This document shows, piece by piece, positions 12,204 through 23,675 of a stretch of DNA of 64,000 nucleotides (position 1 is its first letter; each line of letters starts with the position of its first letter). The notes under the pieces are model-generated. The model worked only from the letters and a program-made list of their open reading frames with translations, had not been told where the DNA came from and did no database searches. Position numbers and translations under genes: made by a program. This stretch comes from Gymnopus androsaceus JB14 (taxonomy: Eukaryota > Basidiomycota > Agaricomycetes > Agaricales > Omphalotaceae): contig ML769437.1 of NCBI GenBank assembly GCA_009733575.1, positions 124,001 to 188,000 of the forward strand, in the 5' to 3' direction.

Positions 12204-12710
12204 TTAAGCCCTGATTAACTTGCAGAATTTTCGAGCTGTCGAAGTCACGTCTCTGCCACTTTCTGGAATCTGGAAAATCTGAGGGATTGTCGGAACATGC
12301 ATCTCGGATTTACTTGAGTGCGCTTCTTCAGGGTTGCTGAACAGTTCTTCGGAAGATGCCTTTTCGTCGAGATTACCTGATGAAGCACGATGAAGATCTG
12401 TGTAAGTAGAAGCGGCTGAAGCCATCAGTGGCTGTGCTCTCGCAGCATCTGACGACGAGTCGACGAACTGCGACATCTTCTTCACTTCCAACAAGAAGAA
12501 TTGATTTCATTTACTCTTATCTTGCACTTTACTTTCTTGCTTTGAAGCAAACCCTATTTCAGAAGAAATAATCAAACTTGGATAATCTTTCCCGGGCTTC
12601 CGAAGTTGGCCTGTGGAATCCGATTTGGAAGAACGTACGTACTTGGCCAGTCGATTCGTTGGCATCATGGTGCTTACTATAGCTTCTTCAGAATCGTCCA
12701 AGCCTGGCAA
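12204..12710 (-). CDS. Uncertain hypothetical gene, divergent from HSE1
   Basis: Two adjacent minus-strand open segments, 12710-12507 (starting MPGLDDSEEAIVSTMMPTNR) and 12494-12204 (rich in Ser/Glu, ending KFCKLIRA), could be exons of one gene. They lie about 200 bp from the HSE1 start in a head-to-head arrangement. I could not find a GT-AG intron that joins them in frame, so this is either a gene with a break or chance open frames. No domain is recognisable; the composition is Ser/Lys/Glu-rich and probably disordered. Confidence 0.22.
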
Positions 12711-12913
12711 AAATTCTGAACGAACCGACGTGTAGAATTACTATCAATAACGAACCAATCTTGTAGGTTGAAAAGATTCTTAGTTCAGCTCGATTTATCT
12801 TTTTCTACCCTCTAGTATATCTCGCTCGAACGACGGGATCCGAGAACGGGATCAGAAAGTCTCAACCTAAACTACACGCAATTGGGAGAACGAAGAACAA
12901 CACCTAGTAAGAA

Positions 12914-15900
12914 ATGTCAGGCATGTTCGGAGGAGGGTCAACGAACGCTTATGATGAGATTGTTGGTGAGTATACCCGTTTATCCATCCTTGTTTGGCAC
13001 TGATGCTTAATCTTCCGCAGCTAAAACAACCGATGAAAACTTGACTACTGAAAACTGGGAGCTTATATTGAATCTTTGTGATAAAGTACAAGACGATAGT
13101 GAAGATGGGTGAGTTATCCTATAGCTTGTAATTATCCTCGCTTATTTCTCCGACACAGACCCCGCTCAGTCACCGCTCCCTCCTCCGTCGTCTTTCTCAC
13201 CGTAACCCTAACGTCCAACTCTACACGCTTTCTCTCGCCGATGCTTTATCAAAAAACGTCGGTATTGCAATCAATCGGGAGTTGGCCTCGAAAGCGTTTA
13301 CGCAGGGATTAGAGAAATTGGTCGTGGATCGGAATACGCACGAGAAAGTTAAGAGGAGGACGCTGGGCTTGATTGCTGAGTGGACAGCAGAATGGGAAGG
13401 AGATGGCGAGCTGGGAGTTATGGAAGATTTGTATAATAATTTGAAAGCGAAGAGTGAGTTAACTTTTCTAAACTCATACTAGATAGTGTACTGACGTCAA
13501 TCCTCGCCTGGATAGACTACAAATTCGAAACTCCCAACGAACCAGCTCCACCAGCCGTAGACGACGAAATACGACGAAAAGAAGAGGAAGAGTTGCAGAG
13601 AGTTCTGGAGATGAGTATGCAGGATCGAGGCGGATATAATAGCTACTCGTCCTGGGGTCAAGGAACGGGAGCCGGATCGAGCTCAGGCGGTACTTCCAAT
13701 AACAACAGCAATAATAACGGATACGTTCCGGCTTCGCAGGCGAGTGCGGCTGTATCAAGCTACACGGCCGCAACCTCTACTCCCGGCGGCGCTGCGTCTC
13801 CATCTCCCTCTGCAGCCGTCAATGCCAATCTGGCGCGCACTGGCTCCACCATATCCACCACTTCCTCGCTCACCTCTGCAGGCGGCACGAAACATCTCTC
13901 CAATCGTGTCAGAGCCCTACATGCATTTACACCTACGGAGCCAGGTGAACTTGGATTCCAGGCGGGGGATATTATAACGGTTGTGGATAGAGGATATAAG
14001 GACTGGTGGAGGGGACAGTTGAGAGGACGGACTGGTAAGTATCAGTAACCAGTTTCCAACGTTATAACTAACTGTACCCCTCCGCCCAAACATAGGCATC
14101 TTCCCAGTAAACTACGTCGAAGCTCTCCCACCCCCCGACGAATCCGAGCTCGCTCGTGAAGCCCGAGAAGAGGCCAAGGTGTTTAGTGAGGTCGGGAATG
14201 TAGAAAAGTTGTTGGAGGGGTTGAGGGAAGTTGAGAAGGAGTGGGGGGTGTATACGACGAATCAGGTACATCTTATTCGGTTCTACGCCTCGTCAGCTAA
14301 TTAGTTCATCGGGACAGGGTGCGACTCCACCTCAAAGATTATCGGACAACGATTCCCTGCAAGAACTTTATAGGTCTTGTATGGCGCTGAGACCGAAGAT
14401 TGTAAAGTTGATTGAAAAGTATAGGTATGTTTGCTTTTCCTCCTCATAAACTTGATGCTGACTTATCGCTGTACTCCCAGTCAAAAACGCGCGGACCTAG
14501 TAAGCATGAACGAAACGTTCGTTAGGGCAAGAGGCATATTCGACAGATTGATGGAGGAGAGTTTGGCAAGTTATGGTATTGCGGGAGCTCCTTACACGCC
14601 TGGCCCATATGGTGCTCAGCCAGGGTACGGTGGTTATGGTCAACCGGGTCCGTATGCTGGGACTCCGACTCCTGGACCGTACGGATTCCCTACACCTGGA
14701 GCGGGAGCGGGAGCAGTGTCTCCCCCGATTCAAGGGTATCCTGGTCCAGGTGCTCAGGGTGTTGGTGCGTATCCGCAACAACCATACCCAGGTCCTGCCG
14801 CTGGTGCAGGTGCAGGTGCAGGATATCCTGTCCAACAGGGTCAGCCTCAGCCTCAGCAAGGACAACCTCAGCAACAGCAGCCTCAGGCACAGGCACAGGT
14901 GCAGCCTCAGTATGGCCAGCCGCAGCAGGGCTATCCAACGCCAACACCATACGGCGTTCAGCCTGCAGCGTCTTTATCTTCGAGTGGGCTAGAGCAACAG
15001 CAACAGCCTACCCAGGTTCAACCTCAGCCTCAGCCTCAGGTTACCCAACAGCAGCCGATCCAGCAGCAACCCCAACCGTCCGCTCAGCAGCCTGTGCAAC
15101 AGCAACAGCTGTCTCAGTCTCCTCTTCCCTCTACTCAGCAACCTATCCAGCAACTGCAACAGCAGCAACCCATCCAACAGTCGACTCCCACTCCCACTCC
15201 TCCTTCTCAACCTCAGCCCACGGAATCAAAGGAACCAAAACACATTACCGGTCCCCCGCCGTATCCCTATTCCACCACATACACATACGAAGACCCGAAC
15301 GTCCAGGCCTGGGCTACCTACTACACTCAAGGAGGTACGGATCCGACGGGTGCGGTGTATTTCTTCAGTGTTCCTGGGGTCAAGGAGGGGACAGCTCCAA
15401 CGACTCCAAATTCTGGTTCAACGCAACCTCAAGCTGGGGGTCAATCGCCGATTCAAAGTGCAGGGGGAGCGGCTGCTGAGGCACAGACGCAGACTCGGAT
15501 ACAGGCGAACACAAACACGAATACACAGACGCAGCTGCAGCCAGGCAGTGCAGTAGGGGGAGTTTCGACGGGACAGGTTACGGTAGATGAACTTGATCCC
15601 TCCTCGCCCCTTCCAAGCTCTGGCACTGTCTCGAGTGGGCATACGTTGGACAATCCTTATTCGCCTGGATATCCCGGTAGCGCGCATCCCGGAGCAGCTG
15701 GGGCGTCGTTTAGCTTGTATTCGCCTTCTTATACGCAGCCTAGCGCTAGCGTTACCTCTTCCTTTGGGTTGCCTGGGATTAGGCCAGCGGGGGCGAATGG
15801 GCGCTCGGCGACTATGGATAGCGTTGGCAGTGGTCCGTTGCCGTATCCAGGGGACTCTGTGGAGAGTTTACCGTATCCCGGTGAGGGCCCAGGACAGGGA

Positions 15901-16152
15901 CCGGAATCACCTCACTCAGCGCATTCGGTGCATTCCTTCCAACAACAACAACTGCAGCAGCAGCAGGTTGGGACACCGCAATCCGCGTACCCAGGCGGTG
16001 TGTCGTTGACTGATAGTGGATTTGCTCCGGCTCCAGTCCCAGCGTCGAGTCCCCCTGTAACGACATCTTCGAGTCCGTCTATAGCAGCAGCCTCCACGCC
16101 TTCGTGGGTGTTGCCCAAGATTGGGGCTGGGGCTGGTTCGGGGAGAGCGTAG
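12914..16152 (+). CDS. HSE1: Class E vacuolar sorting protein HSE1 (ESCRT-0, STAM-like)
   Basis: Seven exons, all GT-AG: 12914-12965, 13021-13108, 13170-13453, 13516-14034, 14096-14265, 14318-14424 and 14481-16152. The protein has the full HSE1 order. A VHS domain comes first (TENWELILNLCDKVQ, then HRNPNVQLYTLSLADALSKN). A ubiquitin-interacting motif (EEELQRVLEMSMQD) follows, then an SH3 domain (VRALHAFTPTEPGELGFQAG with the WWRGQLRGRTGIFPVNYVE core), then a GAT helix region (LQELYRSCMALRPKIVKLIEKY). It ends in a tail of roughly 530 residues very rich in Gln, Pro, Gly, Ser and Thr. With VPS27 it would bind ubiquitinated cargo at endosomes and pass it to ESCRT-I. The tail looks disordered and is longer than in yeast HSE1. 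No frame break was found. The start is supported by the in-frame first exon (MSGMFGGGSTNAYDEIV). Confidence 0.93.
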
Positions 16153-17190
16153 GTGCGGGCGCGAATCCGGCTTGAGTTGCGGTTTCAGTTCTGCGTGGAG
16201 GAAGGAATGGGAAGTGTACATGTGGATGGATCTCGATTTAAGTATTATAATGATGGTGCATGACAAAGGGCCTCGAAGCTCACACAAGACGGAGTTAAAG
16301 ACACTCTGCTACATACCCTGCTCATGATGGACTGTTAGTACAACTATATGGCCTCCATGTCTAATAAATATATATTATGCTGGAAAAATCTCTCTCAAGT
16401 CGGTCTATCTTTTGCATATACTGTATATGGCCTTGGAAGTAAGGACGTTCAGTGAATCAAGTACAAGTTATGTTATGTATAATTTTAGTTTCGGTTCTCG
16501 ATTTTTGTCGTTATAAAGTTGGATGATTCTTGTCCAAATAGCACTTTTAGTGCCAAATATGCGGACTCGGTTGGGAGCCGAAAAGGCTTGCGCTGCGAAG
16601 GTTGTGCAGGTGGGTATATAGTGTTGATTCTGAATCAACTAATATTCCGAGTTGGGAATTTCCAAACTCGAATGAAATGCGAGAAGAACTCTTCGGACGG
16701 ATATGGACATAATATTGACTGTATCTGAAGATGGTAGCATACTTACCCTACATAGTAGCAAGTATATATCTCTAGTCATTCTTACCGTATCCGATCGCGG
16801 CTCAGTGACTTGGTAATAAAACTTCTTTGTGATTTCAGTGGGTAGATAAAATGAAATAAAGATTGACAAGCAATAAAGTCGAACGGAGGGTGTCGAGCAT
16901 GATTTTATTTATTTAAATATGTAATAACGCAAGATATTAAGTAGAAATGAACGAGAATCGAACCGATGGATGAGGACGGTCACGATAATGAAGATGATAG
17001 AAAGCGGGATAGAAAGCAAACTGTAAGACGGTCAATCAGACATGTACCCTGCGGTGTAATACCACCCTATAGAAGGCTGATAGCTGCCCCATAGTTGGAC
17101 TCGGATTTCGTAGATATGGAGCTTGGAGTCTCCACTACCGTGACCGTCTCTGGGGTGGGACTAGTACTCGTGGTTGTCGCCAAGTTAGAG
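16153..17190. other. Intergenic, no recognisable gene
   Basis: 3' region of HSE1 followed by AT-rich DNA (attttatttatttaaatatg near 16901). No coding segment is recognisable on either strand. Confidence 0.45.
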
Positions 17191-17197
17191 CTCGAGG

Positions 17198-18354
17198 CTA
17201 GGGAGTCCACCAGCCACCGCCGGACTGAGTGATGGTCTCGATGTGGGAATGGTGTTCCACACTGGCATCGCAGTGTACCAACTGGCAGAAGTTCCCGGGG
17301 TCACCACCGAAGCTTGAGATCTGTCTGATGATAATGATAAGCTGGTCGATGAGCTTCTGCTTCTCTTTTCTGCAAAGAAACAAAGCTTCTTCCATCCTTT
17401 GGATTTCGCAGTCAATCTGGGTGCGTAGATCCCAGTATGGGCTCTTTGCACCGTCTGGCAGGGGTGGCAAGACGGGGCAGATGAGTACAGGACCGGGACC
17501 GGGATAATGATGATCGGTGTCTGGCACACCACACGCCTTCCCAGTGAAGGGCGCAATACTCAATGGAGCCCAGGGCGCAGTTCCAATCCCGCCAATAACA
17601 GCAGCCGGAGTCCATTTGCTGTCGTCAAATCCAATTTCCTGGAATCCCTTCGGCGGAGTAGCAGAACCTGCGGTCAACCAGGAGGCATCTGTGGTGAAGG
17701 CAGTCTGCTGATCCTATCTTCGTATGTAACGACACCAGTAAGAATGACTCCGTCGACGGAAACAACATTCGTTGCGTTCACGGCGATGACGTTGTCGGTG
17801 TGGCTGAGGGAGACACTGTACTCATCCAGAATGTGCCATGAGGCACCAGAGGGGGAGCCTGCCTTCCAGGTGTTGTTGCCGATATACTTTCCGTTGACCC
17901 AGACGGTATAGGCATCGTCACTAGTAGGGAACGTAAATTAGCAAGTGCAGTGGTAGACAAGCGGAGAAGTAATGTCTTACCAGGAGATAGCAAAGGTGAC
18001 ACAAACCGCCTTCGATTTTCCTTTCGGGAGGTGCTTGCGGAAGGCACGCATACCAGGGATGTTGGGACCTTCTCCGGTCCAAATCCAAAGTGCGTTGGTG
18101 AGATCGAGGGGCGGGGGAGCGGCTTCCAAGTGAGATTGAACTTCCGAGCCCGTAAGATGGAGCATCGGTGTCTACAAATTATCGTTGTGAGGACACCAGT
18201 TATGCAGAAGCTGGATAACAAGACTGACCCTGTGCATTAATGCCGCCGAGTACGCCGAAGACGGTGAGTGCGCTGAAGAGAACTAGAAGGTTGTCGTCAG
18301 AACGTTCAACGGTGCTTGACAAAGAGGAGATAGATTACATTTGGAGATTATCAT
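17198..18354 (-). pseudogene. Secreted galactose-binding-like domain protein, left copy, with a frame break
   Basis: ATG at 18354. Predicted start MIISKFLFSALTVFGVLS is a signal peptide split by an intron after codon 5. Then come ALWIWTGEGP, an AFRKHLPKGKSKAVCVTFAIS segment, the DDAYTVWVNGKYIGNN core, DNVIAVNATN, DG-x-Q-TAFTTDASW and FDDSKWTPA. This pattern is the beta-sandwich domain found N-terminal in rhamnosidases and GH2-like enzymes; no catalytic domain follows. Near 17706-17717 the copy has two extra bases relative to its partner, shifting the frame at the YEDGSQ position. Downstream, the C-terminal Cys-rich/helical part (RMEEALFLCRKEKQKLIDQL) is intact but ends five codons early by another shift. 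Function is unknown; it may bind carbohydrate outside the cell. Confidence 0.65.
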
Positions 18355-19754
18355 GCTGAAAAGAGTGTTTGAAGCTGGTAAAACCGGGTGAAAATCTAGG
18401 AAGTGATTCTATGGTTTTATACTCACGCAGCGCTGCTATGATAGGCTTGTCGACTAAAGGCAGAGCAGAATCAGATACTAGACGAGTCGAGGTACTGTTA
18501 GGCATCAGACTGTCAAGGTGCTCAATTCACCTGAGCGCTGTTCTGAGTCTACGATGGAGCTTGATTCCCTGTACAGTAATGAAAGGTGGAATGGAACCGT
18601 GGAGCTCTTCCGACACTTGTCAGAAGCTAGTGTACATATTCCTCAATGTCGCAGTACGAATATTAGCTGACAAGGAATGAGTACTGACTCGGAGTGCCAG
18701 GGCTTGTCGATGGATTTTAACGAAATTGAATGCCATAGACGTTCGAAATGCCGAGCGGATCCCAATGTTCAATGCTTAATAGACAGCATCCAAGATGATT
18801 TCAGGTACATCTGACCGCGAATGAATGGATATGATAATGTAGTCCTGGGAATCGGATGTCGCGTTTGAGAGATTCTCCTAGCTTCCAATGTCGGAGTAGA
18901 GGAACAGCCAGTACATAGCAGTTAGTGCAACGATAACATGAGAGCGGAAAGTATCAATTTATGCTTATGTAGTGCAAGAGACTCTACAGACGGAGTAGAG
19001 AAACGGGTAGTTTTTTTCTCGGCGTTCTAGCAGTGTAACAGAGTGTAATGATCTGTTTATATTGTGTATTCAGCCTTCAGGCAGTGACGATTGACGTACA
19101 GAATTCGCCAAACACCACTTCTGAATACGACGAGACAGCTTGAAGGTTAATCAACATTGAGCTTGCTTGATGATCCAGATCCAGATGCGCAGAATGCCAC
19201 AATCCAGATCCTATTTGCTGCCTGTCAGAATGCTCCACAAAGGTACGGATTGGTTTTCATGGATGGACTACTTGTAAAGAGAGAGAAAGAGCTTCACAGA
19301 AGGAGACCAGAGTCGTAGTTCGAGCAAGTGCAAGAACGACGGTAGTTATGTAATTGCCATCATGAGGGCGCTTCAGTCAGGCGCTTAATTGCTTCTCTGA
19401 CTCTTCTTCCCAAAAGCATCCACGCTGTCGTCATTCATGTTCCTGTCCAATTCTAATTTTATAATCCAACATCTTAGCTCTATTCTGACATCTTTCTACT
19501 AGCTAGCGCGCTGGCATCTTCATTCCAACTGCCAAATGTCGTTCTCGAGTCTCATCGCTCCAAACTTGACTCGCGCACTCACGGACTTGAATTTCGACCG
19601 GCCAAAAAATGCTGTAAATCTTTGGAAATGCACTCTATGATCACCTTGCCATGCCAAAATAAGTAAGTGAGTTTCCAGTACTTCAACATACAGGCTGTTT
19701 CACGTCTTCCAGATCGTTGAATTCCATTCGGCAGCCCCCGCGCGCGCGCCCGCG
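18355..19754. other. Shared intergenic region between the two divergent copies
   Basis: About 1.4 kb that must hold the promoters of both divergent genes. The distal part is not duplicated and contains no gene I can recognise. An alternating CG tract (about 19738-19754) sits directly beside the right-hand TATA box. Confidence 0.45.
18415..18421 (-). promoter_or_regulatory. TATA box of the left copy
   Basis: TATAAAA on the minus strand, about 60 bp upstream of the ATG at 18354. The aligned position in the right copy is also TATAAAA, so the element survived the duplication. Confidence 0.5.
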
Positions 19755-19761
19755 TATAAAA
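19755..19761 (+). promoter_or_regulatory. TATA box of the right copy
   Basis: TATAAAA about 70 bp upstream of the ATG at 19831, preceded by an alternating CG tract and followed by a pyrimidine-rich leader (ttcactaccaacccg). Confidence 0.55.
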
Positions 19762-19830
19762 CCAAGAAGTCACTTACTACTAGTTCTTCACTACCAACCC
19801 GTTTTATTAGCTTCGAGCACTCTTTTCAGC

Positions 19831-20978
19831 ATGATAATCTCCAAATGTAATATATCTCCTCTTTGTCAAGCACCGTTGAACGTTCTGACGACAACCTTCT
19901 AGTTCTCTTTAGCGCACTCACCGTCTTCGGTGTACTCAGCGGCATTAATGCACAGGGTCAGTCTTGTCTCCCAGCTTCTGCATAACTAGTTCCCTCACAG
20001 CGATAATTTGTAGACACCGATGCTCCATCTACGGGCTCGGAAGTTCAATCTCACTTGGAAGCCGCTCCCCCGCCCCTCGATCTAACCAGCGCACTTTGGA
20101 TTTGGACCGGAGAAGGTCCCAACATCCCTGGTATGCGTGCCTTCCGCAAGCACCTCCCGAAAGGAAAATCGAAGGCGGTTTGTGTCACCTTTGCTATCTC
20201 CTGGTAAGACATTACTTCTCCGCTTGTCTACCACTGCACTTGCTAAGTTACGTCCCCTACCAGCGACGATGCCTATACCGTCTGGGTCAACGGAAAGTAT
20301 ATCGGCAACAATACCTGGAAGGCAGGCTCCCCCTCTGGTGCTTCCTGGCACATTCTGGACGAGTACAGTGTCTCCCTCAGCCACACCGACAACGTCATCG
20401 CCGTGAACGCAACCAATGTTGTTTCCGTCGACGGAGTCATCCTTACTGGTGTCGTTACATACGAAGATGGATCGCAAACTGCCTTCACCACAGATGCCTC
20501 CTGGTTGACCGCAGGTTCTGCTACTCCGCCGAAGGGATTCCAGGAAATTGGATTTGACGACAGCAAATGGACTCCGGCTGCTGTTATTGGCGGGATTGGG
20601 ACTGCGCCCTGGGCTCCATTGAGTATTGCGCCCTTCACTGGGAAGGCGTGTGGTGTGCCAGACACCGACCATCATTATCCCGGTCCCGGTCCTGTACTCA
20701 TCTGCCCCGTCTTGCCACCCCTCGCCAGACGGTGCAAAGAGCCCATACTGGGATATACGCACCCAGATTGACTGCGAAATCCGAAGGATGGAAGAAGCCT
20801 GTTCCTCTGCAGACGCGAGAAGCAGAAGCTTATCGACCAGCTCATCATTATCATCAAAGAGATCTCAAGCTTCGGAGGTCATGGAGGTGAATCCTTCTGC
20901 CAGATGCTTCACTGCGACGCCGCACACCACCCCCACATTGAGGGCGGCGATATTAAGCTCCCTTTCCTCGAGCTCTAA
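19831..20978 (+). pseudogene. Secreted galactose-binding-like domain protein, right copy, with compensating frame breaks
   Basis: Same gene as the left copy. Exons begin at the ATG at 19831, with introns at about 19845-19901, 19956-20012 and 20203-20262. The signal peptide ends near GINAQ. The galactose-binding-like core (VWVNGKYIGNNTWKAGSPSG, VITYEDGSQ-type strand, FTTDASWLTAGSATPP) is uninterrupted here. An extra base near 20726 makes the frame stop at 20771. A missing base near 20797 would restore it, and the restored tail is cysteine- and histidine-rich (FCQMLHCDAAHHPHIEG) and ends LPFLEL at 20978. If the two indels are sequencing errors this is the intact gene. If they are real, the protein loses its C-terminal helix. 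Confidence 0.65.
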
Positions 20979-21437
20979 CTTGGCGTCAAGCCTGATTTGA
21001 ATGAAACCTGTGTAGGTGGTGTCACGTTTACCGATTGACCATCGTACTTGGTATCTCGTTTTCTCTCATTTTTTTTTGCCCACGTCTTGCTCATTCATTT
21101 TTTAAATTTTTCTCTACATTACTTATCGAATAACATGTATACGGTGGATGACAACTTCCGAGTTTACTACTTTCAATCTTTTGATTTTATTCAAATAAAC
21201 CAGTAACAGCGCAAAGAAGTCTTCGGACTGATAAGTTTTTTGGCTAGCGGGAGCCCCAGAGATGATGGTATTTGCCACACGGATGCTCTGGAATCGGCGT
21301 TCAGCACTTGGAACATGCCGTGTAATAAACCTTCCTTCCTTCCAAATCACGGATGATCACAATGAGAACAGTGAAGGTGGAAATCTGGAATCAAGCGTCA
21401 GTGAGCTTCACCGAAGTGGTCACCAGAGTTCAGAGCG

Positions 21438-22072
21438 CTATCTTGTCCGTGGCCGTAAGAATTTCGTTAATTTGGACGAGTAAATGATCGAGTGGTATGG
21501 ACTTAGGCGGAGTGATAATATCGCACAAAGACCCGGGCCGGCGAGGAGAGCTTTCAACGACTGACAGAGTTTCATCAAATGTGTTGTCTGGCTCAAGAGA
21601 GATGCCAATTCATAGGTGCAAAACATGCGGAAAGAAAGTCGAGTAAATGAAGGTGCTTTGACTAGATCAGTCAAAGCTTCCTTCAGTCAAGGAGGCAGAC
21701 GATTCCAAACAGCCCAGACTAATGTCATTTTGTTGAGATTGGAAAGCCTCTGAACAGCTCCCGTCACAGAAATAAGCAATGCACAGTGAAAATCGTATAG
21801 CATCAAGAACCGCACATATCGAGCTAGACGTGGATTTTTAATGCAGTGAGACGAGCAGTCGCTTCAAAAAAGGCCTGGTAGGCCCACTGGTAGCGTTTGG
21901 CTTGTAATTTTCCTGGATTGCAGAGAGTAATCTGTCGAAAATTTCTACGCTGCGAAGAGGCAACCCAAGCTTTTGCGACCAGCGCACAGCTGAAGAGATT
22001 AGGTTTGTCGAGGTAAAGATGGCCAATGATGCATTCTACTAACTCGTTGGCAAGTGGTTCTACTGGTGACAT
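21438..22072 (-). pseudogene. F-box protein gene, copy 1, degenerate
   Basis: ATG at 22072: MSPVEPLANELVECIIGHLY, then DKPNLFSCALVAKAWVASSQ and RRNFRQITL, a clear F-box (P-x-E-L-x-x-x-I-x-x-x-L and the later C-x-L-V-x-K-x-W). The frame then breaks at the position matching ALFDSNPRLATYVRSLE in copy 2. A stop lies in RLPPstopLKEALTD, and LRR-like sequence (KAPSFTRLSFRMFCTYELASLL) is still readable near 21670-21590. F-box proteins bridge substrates to SKP1-cullin ubiquitin ligases. The gene sits 680 bp from a same-strand tRNA-Phe, as copy 2 sits beside a tRNA relic. Confidence 0.6.
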
Positions 22073-22753
22073 TGTGGTGGTTCGGAGGCAAGGTTTGATG
22101 CTGATTGCGGGAAGGCAAAGCTGTATTTACGAAACACGTGGTGCCACGTTTGATGAGCAGTATTCAATATTGGCTTTAATAGGCGATGACGAGCAAGCGG
22201 TTGAGGAGATCTTGCACGAGAGTTTTCCTGATTAATGATATTGAACGCCGGTAGTATGTGCATGCTGGAAGAGATGGACTGATTGACAGTCAGACAGTGA
22301 AAGTTAGCACTCCTGCGCATGCCAATCCAATCATATTCAAAATTCGCCAATTAGGGCCTGAGTTTAGCAACTCTTGTGAGTGAATAAGAAAATTCAGTAG
22401 CACATCGAGATTTTTATGAACTCAAGAATGGGAGAGAGAATGATTCAGAAATCTAACTCGGGAGATTCATGTCACTGATCAGTCAAATTTGAGAGCAAGA
22501 AACTAGTAGTAGTGGAAAGCTGAACTCCAAGATAAAATCCTGTTTCAGAAAACAGAGGCCACCTCCAAAAATCTTGTGATGAAAGCAATTCAGTTTTGGT
22601 GGGGCTCTTAGATGATTGAATTGAAGTGAGGAGCAACGGAATGGTATGTAAGCTATGTCGATTACTGTTACTTTTTCGTGAGGTGGCCTCCGTTTTTCGA
22701 AGCAGCTAAATGGACAAAAATTAAATCAACCAGAACGCATCAACATTCTTTAT

Positions 22754-22850
22754 TGGGGGTACCGCGGATCGAACGCGGGACCTTCAGAATTCAGATAGAT
22801 TTTGTCTGGTTTACTTCAGTCTGCTGCTCTCCCAGCTGAGCTATACCCCC
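22754..22850 (-). tRNA. tRNA-Phe (anticodon GAA) with a 24-nt intron
   Basis: On the minus strand the acceptor GGGGGTA pairs perfectly with TACCCCC. The D arm is GCTC-loop-GAGC, the anticodon loop CTGAAG with GAA at the anticodon, the variable loop AGGTC, and the T arm CCGCG-TTCGATC-CGCGG. Removing about 24 nt directly after position 37, the standard place for nuclear tRNA introns, gives a 73-nt tRNA. The A box (TAGCTCAGCTGGGAGAG) and B box (GTTCGATCC) are good. One anticodon-stem pair (27-43) is a mismatch. It is the only intact member of three tRNA-Phe-like sequences here. Confidence 0.85.
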
Positions 22851-23092
22851 ATTAGAAGGTTCCCGTAGACATTTGCCCTTAGCCCTGTCACCCGTCTTGG
22901 GTGTTTAATATGTGGCGGTCAAGCTCTTTCTTTACAAGTCAACCTCGACGCTTCGTTCATCACATCTGGCTCAGCCTACTGATACTCTTCATCTTGGTAT
23001 CACCTCTGACACATGAGCTTGGAGTCGTTGGTATCGGAGCTATAGTAGCAACTCTTACAAGTGAATAAGAGAGTTAAGTAGTAGTACATCAA

Positions 23093-23127
23093 GAGAGAGA
23101 GAGAGAGAGAGATCGAGAGAGAGAGAG
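23093..23127 (+). repeat. (GA)n microsatellite
   Basis: Nearly uninterrupted GA dinucleotides with a single ATC interruption, inside the second unit of the tRNA-bearing tandem duplication. Confidence 0.9.
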
Positions 23128-23263
23128 CTGAGAGAATGATTCAGAGGATTCAGGTCACTGATTGGCAGTGAAAGAAAAGTGGATGAGCTTGAACAAGAAA
23201 CTAGAACTAATGGAAGCTGAACTCCGAGATAAAATTAAACGGCGAAAACCTACATTGAAGATC

Positions 23264-23310
23264 GGGGGTACCGCGAATCGAACATGGGCCCTTCAGAAGG
23301 CAGTACCCCC
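23264..23310 (-). pseudogene. Truncated tRNA-Phe relic
   Basis: Minus strand retains GGGGGTA at the 5' end and a TTCGATT T-loop followed by CGCGGTACCCCC, but the D arm and anticodon stem are deleted, leaving 47 nt. It belongs to the second unit of the tandem duplication that contains the intact tRNA at 22754-22850. Confidence 0.7.
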
Positions 23311-23675
23311 ATTGGAAAAGCTTTCGTAGATACTAACGATGATCATAATAAACCGACTAAGCTCACTCCGTAGCCGTACACTCTTTGACTCGGAAATCAA
23401 AAACAGTCTGAAGTGAACAATCACAAGTGACATCGAGTAGGGTGTATCGTGTAGTGTTACAATACTATATAACTTTAAGCAAGTAAGGAAGTGAGTTGTC
23501 AATACCGTTATTATCGTGCCATATTTACCAACGCATAGCTCCGAGCTCGACTCTTCCTTCGGTTTTCGATCTTCGACTCCCCCTTCCCCCTCCTCCCTTA
23601 CCACTCAATCCTTCCCCTTCCCCTCGTCCGCCGTTCTTCTCTCATCCATTCACACCTTGGCCTCCCTCCCCATCC

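Larger units (their letters stand above)
17190..20985. repeat. Large inverted duplication, arms about 1.17 kb, spacer about 1.45 kb
   Basis: Bases about 17180-18365 are a near-identical reverse complement of about 19815-20985, including introns, the 5' leader and the stretch just past the stop codons. Upstream similarity fades but the TATA boxes on both sides still align. The arms hold two divergently transcribed copies of one secreted-protein gene. Confidence 0.85.
22365..23310. repeat. Imperfect tandem duplication carrying the tRNA gene
   Basis: 22365-22850 and 23045-23310 share a colinear order: actctt..gtgaataag, gagagaatgattcag, gtcactgat, caagaaactag, gctgaactcc-agataaaat, then the tRNA 3' end. 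The second unit has gained a (GA)n tract at about 23093-23127 and lost most of its tRNA. Confidence 0.65.

Noticed and set aside
14497..16287. Several long minus-strand frames under the HSE1 tail
   Set aside because: They mirror Gln/Pro/Gly codon repeats (giving Leu/Arg-rich antisense) and have no independent features.
17190..20985. Hairpin RNA locus for gene silencing from the inverted gene pair
   Set aside because: The two copies are transcribed away from each other, so a normal transcript from either does not contain both arms. It would need antisense read-through that the sequence does not indicate.
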